Made by a program: the position numbers and the translations under genes. 8,020 nucleotides of DNA from an uncultured Acidimicrobiia bacterium (GTDB lineage: Bacteria > Actinomycetota > Acidimicrobiia > Spongiisociales > JAENVV01): positions 1 to 8,020 of the forward strand of contig CAJQPD010000133.1 of the NCBI GenBank assembly GCA_905480085.1, in the 5' to 3' direction. The notes under the pieces were generated by a model. That model was given only the letters and a program-made list of their open reading frames with translations. It did not search any database and was not told the origin of the DNA. Shown here piece after piece: positions 5,717-8,020 of the stretch (position 1 is the first letter of the stretch; each line of letters begins with the position of its first letter).

Positions 5717-6730
5717 ATGGCACCCATGACATCTAGCAAGCGCACCAGACGGGCCCCGTGGATCCTCCTGGTCTTCTACGTTGTAGCAGCTGGGCTCATC
5801 ATCAACGCCACAAGAATTCCCCAGATCGCCGCCCCGCAACCAACCGGTTCCACCCAGCAGGTATCGACGATAGTCGCAGGTGCCGATCCCGTTGCCGACA
5901 TTGCCGCAGCAGTAAGCCCGGCGGTCGTGCAGATCTCGACCGATTTTGGCCTCGGTTCCGGCGTTATCTACAGCAAGGACGGTCTCATCCTGACCGCGGC
6001 CCACGTTGTTCAGAGCGCCACCAACGTCGACATCAGACTCTTCGACGGACGCACGGTTCGAGGAACGGTTCTCGGCAGGCACGAGCCAACCGACGTAGCC
6101 GTCGTCAAAATCGACGGCAGCCCCGACCTCCCGGTTGCCCAACTTGCCACCGGAGCCGACATTCGGGTCGGGCAATTGGCCGTAGCCCTGGGAAGTCCGT
6201 TCGCCCTGGAGCAGACGGTCACCGCCGGGATCGTTTCAGCCGTTGACCGCAACGTTTCCGGTGTTTCGATGGTCCAGACCGATGCCGCCATCAACCCCGG
6301 TAACTCGGGCGGACCGCTCGTCGATAGGAGCGGAAGAGTGATCGGCATCAACGACCAGATTTTCACCAGTTCGGGAGGTAATGATGGGATCGGCTTCGCC
6401 ATCTCGATCGACCTGGCCGTCATCGTCGCCGATCAGATCGTGGCCGGCCAGGATGTGAGGACCTCGCTACTTGGCATCGCCACGTTGCCAAATTCCGAGG
6501 CCCGCAACCCGGGCGTGCTCGTCGATGAAGTTTCACCAGGCTCAGCTGCCGCCGATGCTGGAATTCAGGTCGGTGATGTGATCGTGTCATTCGACGGAGA
6601 CATGGTCGCCGATATCCAACAACTTCAGGTCAAAGTCCAGAACACGCCCCCCGGAACCACGGTCGGTATCGACCTGGTTCGAAATGGCGAACGGATATCG
6701 ATCGAGGCAACTCTCGGGCGGGGCCAGTAG
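5717..6730 (+). CDS. htrA: Membrane-anchored HtrA/DegP-type serine protease with one PDZ domain
   Basis: A protein of 337 residues of the S1C (HtrA) family, which degrades or handles misfolded envelope proteins. Order: a basic N-terminus, one membrane anchor (about 14-30, no lipobox or clear signal-peptidase site), a short linker, a trypsin-like domain (about 58-240) and one PDZ domain (about 250-335). The catalytic triad is complete: H96 in TAAHV, D126 in PTDVAVV and S197 in GNSGGP. The PDZ carries SPGSAAADAGIQVGDVI (273-289), the usual helix and turn. The anchor places the protease domain outside the membrane. The ATG at 5717 has a weak GAGTGGA site 6 nt before it; a second ATG at 5726 is possible and would change little. 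It is separated from uppP by 71 nt and probably has its own control. Confidence 0.94.
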   Translation: MAPMTSSKRTRRAPWILLVFYVVAAGLIINATRIPQIAAPQPTGSTQQVSTIVAGADPVADIAAAVSPAVVQISTDFGLGSGVIYSKDGLILTAAHVVQSATNVDIRLFDGRTVRGTVLGRHEPTDVAVVKIDGSPDLPVAQLATGADIRVGQLAVALGSPFALEQTVTAGIVSAVDRNVSGVSMVQTDAAINPGNSGGPLVDRSGRVIGINDQIFTSSGGNDGIGFAISIDLAVIVADQIVAGQDVRTSLLGIATLPNSEARNPGVLVDEVSPGSAAADAGIQVGDVIVSFDGDMVADIQQLQVKVQNTPPGTTVGIDLVRNGERISIEATLGRGQ

Positions 6731-6754
6731 CCCACTGGCAGGGGCCTTTTGGCC
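6723..6754 (+). terminator. Possible terminator of htrA
   Basis: A perfect 6-bp hairpin, GCCAGT (6723-6728) and ACTGGC (6734-6739) with loop AGCCC, overlaps the htrA stop codon. It is followed by a second 4-bp stem GGCC-TTTT-GGCC (6743-6754). Both are short and the only T run is four bases, so the case is weak. A break before the next gene fits the separate promoter seen there. Confidence 0.25.
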
Positions 6755-6756
6755 GA

Positions 6757-6786
6757 TTGACGTCAGGCACTGCTACGTCGGATACT
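6757..6786 (+). promoter_or_regulatory. Candidate promoter of the DUF1876 gene
   Basis: TTGACG (6757-6762) and GATACT (6781-6786) are 18 nt apart. Initiation would fall near 6793, giving a leader of only about 10 nt that begins at the GGAGGT site of the gene. A 6-bp inverted repeat, CGTCAG (6761-6766) and CTGACG (6785-6790), overlaps both boxes and could be an operator. Confidence 0.5.
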
Positions 6787-6802
6787 GACGGTGGAGGTGC
6801 TT

Positions 6803-7042
6803 ATGGAAAAGGACGTCGTACTCAACCTACATTTGTCTGAAGACGAGAAGAACACTTTGGCATTCGCCACCATGGATCTGCGCGGCGATCACTTTGAGGG
6901 CCTCGGTTCGGCCAGCCGCAATCCAATCGACCCGCCGATGCCGGTCGTCGGCGAAGAACTAGCCATCGCCCGCGCTCTGGCAGTTCTCCAACAGAAGGTT
7001 ACGGAAGCCGCCACGACCAAGATCGAACAGTTCCTGAAGTAA
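6803..7042 (+). CDS. DUF1876 (Rv2632c-like) small protein
   Basis: A protein of 79 residues that matches the DUF1876 pattern: an N-terminal beta hairpin rich in charged residues, G-L-G-S-A-S-R-N-P-x-D (about 36-47), V-V-G-E-E-L-A-I-A-R-A-L (51-62) and a C-terminal helix. The family is typical of actinobacteria; the structure of mycobacterial Rv2632c, as I recall it, has a fold like a double-stranded-RNA-binding domain, but no biochemical function is established. No catalytic residues or cysteines are seen. I chose the ATG at 6803, which has GGAGGT 4 nt before it, over the in-frame GTG at 6791, which lies too close to the -10 box. It stands alone, convergent with the next gene, and links to stress or low-oxygen responses are only a family-level guess. 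Confidence 0.82.
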   Translation: MEKDVVLNLHLSEDEKNTLAFATMDLRGDHFEGLGSASRNPIDPPMPVVGEELAIARALAVLQQKVTEAATTKIEQFLK

Positions 7043-7067
7043 GGCCTCCCCGGGCGGTAACCGGCCT
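7042..7067. terminator. Possible shared terminator between convergent genes
   Basis: AGGCC (7042-7046) and GGCCT (7063-7067) are perfect inverted repeats flanking a GC-rich 16-nt loop, in the 27-nt gap between two convergent stop codons. A hairpin here could serve both strands, but the stem is 5 bp and there is no T run on either side. Confidence 0.2.
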
Positions 7068-7069
7068 CG

Positions 7070-8020
7070 CTACTGGCTGTAGTTGCTCGACATACGCACC
7101 GTCTCCGCGAGATGGACGTTGACGAGGGCGGGTAGACCCGAAGCTTCGGCGCGTTCCAGAGCTGGTCGGATCTCGCCGGGATCGGTGACGAACTCCCCAT
7201 ATCCGCCGAGGCCCTCAACCATCTTGTCGTAGCGACGAACCCCCAGGTCCGTGCTCACAAGACGGTCGGGGTAGAACGCTCGGTGGAATGTCTTGATGTT
7301 CGACCAGACACCATCATTTCCGATTACCCCGACGATGGGAAGGCCATGGCGCGCCATCGTGTCGTATTCCATCCCGTTGAAGCCGAATCCGCCATCACCA
7401 AAGACGATCCCGACCCTCCGATCCGGAAACGCCACCTTGGCGGCAATTGCATACGGGGCACCCGTGCCGAGAGTCCCGAACGGCCCCGGGTCCAGGACAT
7501 GGCCCGGATGAGAGACCTGGAGCCACCGAGCCGTCGTGGACACGATGTCTCCCCCGTCAACCGAGACGATCGCCTCTGACCCGAAAAAGCTCGCCACATC
7601 ACGACCGAAGCGCTGGGGCATCACCGGCGATGCGTCATCGTCGGCCTGCCGATCGAAGTCGGCTTGTTTACCGAGTTCGATAGAGCGCATCTCCTCGGCC
7701 CAGGTAGCCTCGCCGGCCAACCGGTCGGTCAATTCGGCAAGCTGACCGATAACCGCGGCCGGGTCGGCCTCGAGTCCGATGTGCGCCGGGCGGTTCCAGC
7801 CGATCTTGCCGGCGTCCGCGTCGACCTGGATGACAGTTGCCTCGGGATGTACTTTGCGGCCATATCCGGTTCGGAAGTCCCAATCAACTCCAAGACCGAG
7901 CACCAGGTCGGCGGCGGCGAAGGCCTGCGCACGGGCATGATTACCAAGCAGTGGATGACCATACGGAAGGGAGCCGCGAGCCCGACTGTTCAGATATACC
8001 GGAGCCTGGAGTGCCTCGGC
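7070..8020 (-). CDS. Thiamine-diphosphate enzyme, acetolactate synthase / 2-hydroxyacyl-CoA lyase type, C-terminal part
   Basis: The frame is open from the right edge to a TAG at 7070, giving the last 316 residues; the family usually has about 540-560, so some 230 residues, including the catalytic-Glu domain, lie outside. A GTG at 7903 is inside the gene and is not the start. Residues 1 to about 100 are the middle domain (GSLPYGHPLLGN at 17-28, DFRTGYGRK at 48-56). Residues about 135-316 are the cofactor-binding domain, with FGTLGTGAPYAIAA (181-194) and the GDG motif (208-210) with G-F-G-F-N-G-M-E after it. Where most members have NN, this one reads GND (234-236), so the second metal ligand is D236, 27 residues after D209. 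GND and DFRxxYGR recall the ILVBL/HACL2 branch rather than true AHAS. The substrate cannot be read from this part. Other options: a general decarboxylase or benzaldehyde-lyase-like enzyme. Confidence 0.85.
   Translation of the reverse strand, partial: AEALQAPVYLNSRARGSLPYGHPLLGNHARAQAFAAADLVLGLGVDWDFRTGYGRKVHPEATVIQVDADAGKIGWNRPAHIGLEADPAAVIGQLAELTDRLAGEATWAEEMRSIELGKQADFDRQADDDASPVMPQRFGRDVASFFGSEAIVSVDGGDIVSTTARWLQVSHPGHVLDPGPFGTLGTGAPYAIAAKVAFPDRRVGIVFGDGGFGFNGMEYDTMARHGLPIVGVIGNDGVWSNIKTFHRAFYPDRLVSTDLGVRRYDKMVEGLGGYGEFVTDPGEIRPALERAEASGLPALVNVHLAETVRMSSNYSQ

Noticed and set aside
5699..6175. Minus-strand frame of 158 codons opposite htrA
   Set aside because: htrA has a complete catalytic triad and PDZ domain; the antisense frame has no recognisable feature.
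7283..7745. Plus-strand frames opposite the thiamine-diphosphate enzyme
   Set aside because: They are shadows of a coding frame with clear GDG and middle-domain motifs; none has a plausible start site.
1..8020. CRISPR array, tRNA or rRNA gene, insertion sequence, prophage or toxin-antitoxin pair
   Set aside because: I found no repeat-spacer series, no cloverleaf or ribosomal segment, no transposase or integrase motif, and no small overlapping gene pair of toxin-antitoxin type.

Overview
The window comes from a high-GC, Gram-positive actinobacterium. I place it by inference in a deep branch such as the Acidimicrobiia; no ribosomal RNA is present to confirm that. The pointers are the actinobacterial gene order galU-moeA-...-membrane protein next to a divergent FmdB-family gene, a DUF1876 (Rv2632c-like) protein, and several genes that lack a ribosome binding site but have a TANNNT box 6-7 nt before the start codon, as leaderless actinobacterial genes do. 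Nothing looks mobile: there is no insertion sequence, tRNA, rRNA or CRISPR array, and the genes are tightly packed.

Left half (about 1-4019, minus strand, read right to left): plsY, galU, moeA, moaC and mog form one tight operon in which every neighbouring pair overlaps (4, 1, 11 and 22 nt). After 67 nt, with a candidate promoter of its own, comes the N-terminal part of a membrane protein that matches SepX/GlpR, the actinobacterial division protein. In corynebacteria GlpR is the membrane receptor of the MoeA-like protein Glp. This gene does not appear if one only looks for complete ORFs, because it runs off the left edge.

Middle (about 4020-5645, plus strand): a 53-bp divergent region with two abutting promoters separates plsY from a short FmdB/Ruc-type zinc-ribbon gene. 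A membrane-anchored SAF-domain protein and uppP (undecaprenyl-diphosphatase) follow.

Right part (about 5646-8020): a membrane-anchored HtrA protease with one PDZ domain (plus), a DUF1876 protein with its own promoter (plus), and, convergent with it, the C-terminal 316 residues of a thiamine-diphosphate enzyme resembling acetolactate synthase and 2-hydroxyacyl-CoA lyase 2 (minus, running off the right edge).

Taken together, most genes concern growth of the cell envelope: lysophosphatidate synthesis (PlsY), UDP-glucose (GalU), the lipid carrier of peptidoglycan (UppP), envelope quality control (HtrA) and probably division (the MoeA/Glp plus SepX/GlpR pair). MoaC, Mog and MoeA also cover molybdenum-cofactor steps. 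The most interesting point is the MoeA-SepX/GlpR pair, embedded here in a true cofactor operon. I see no wholly new system.
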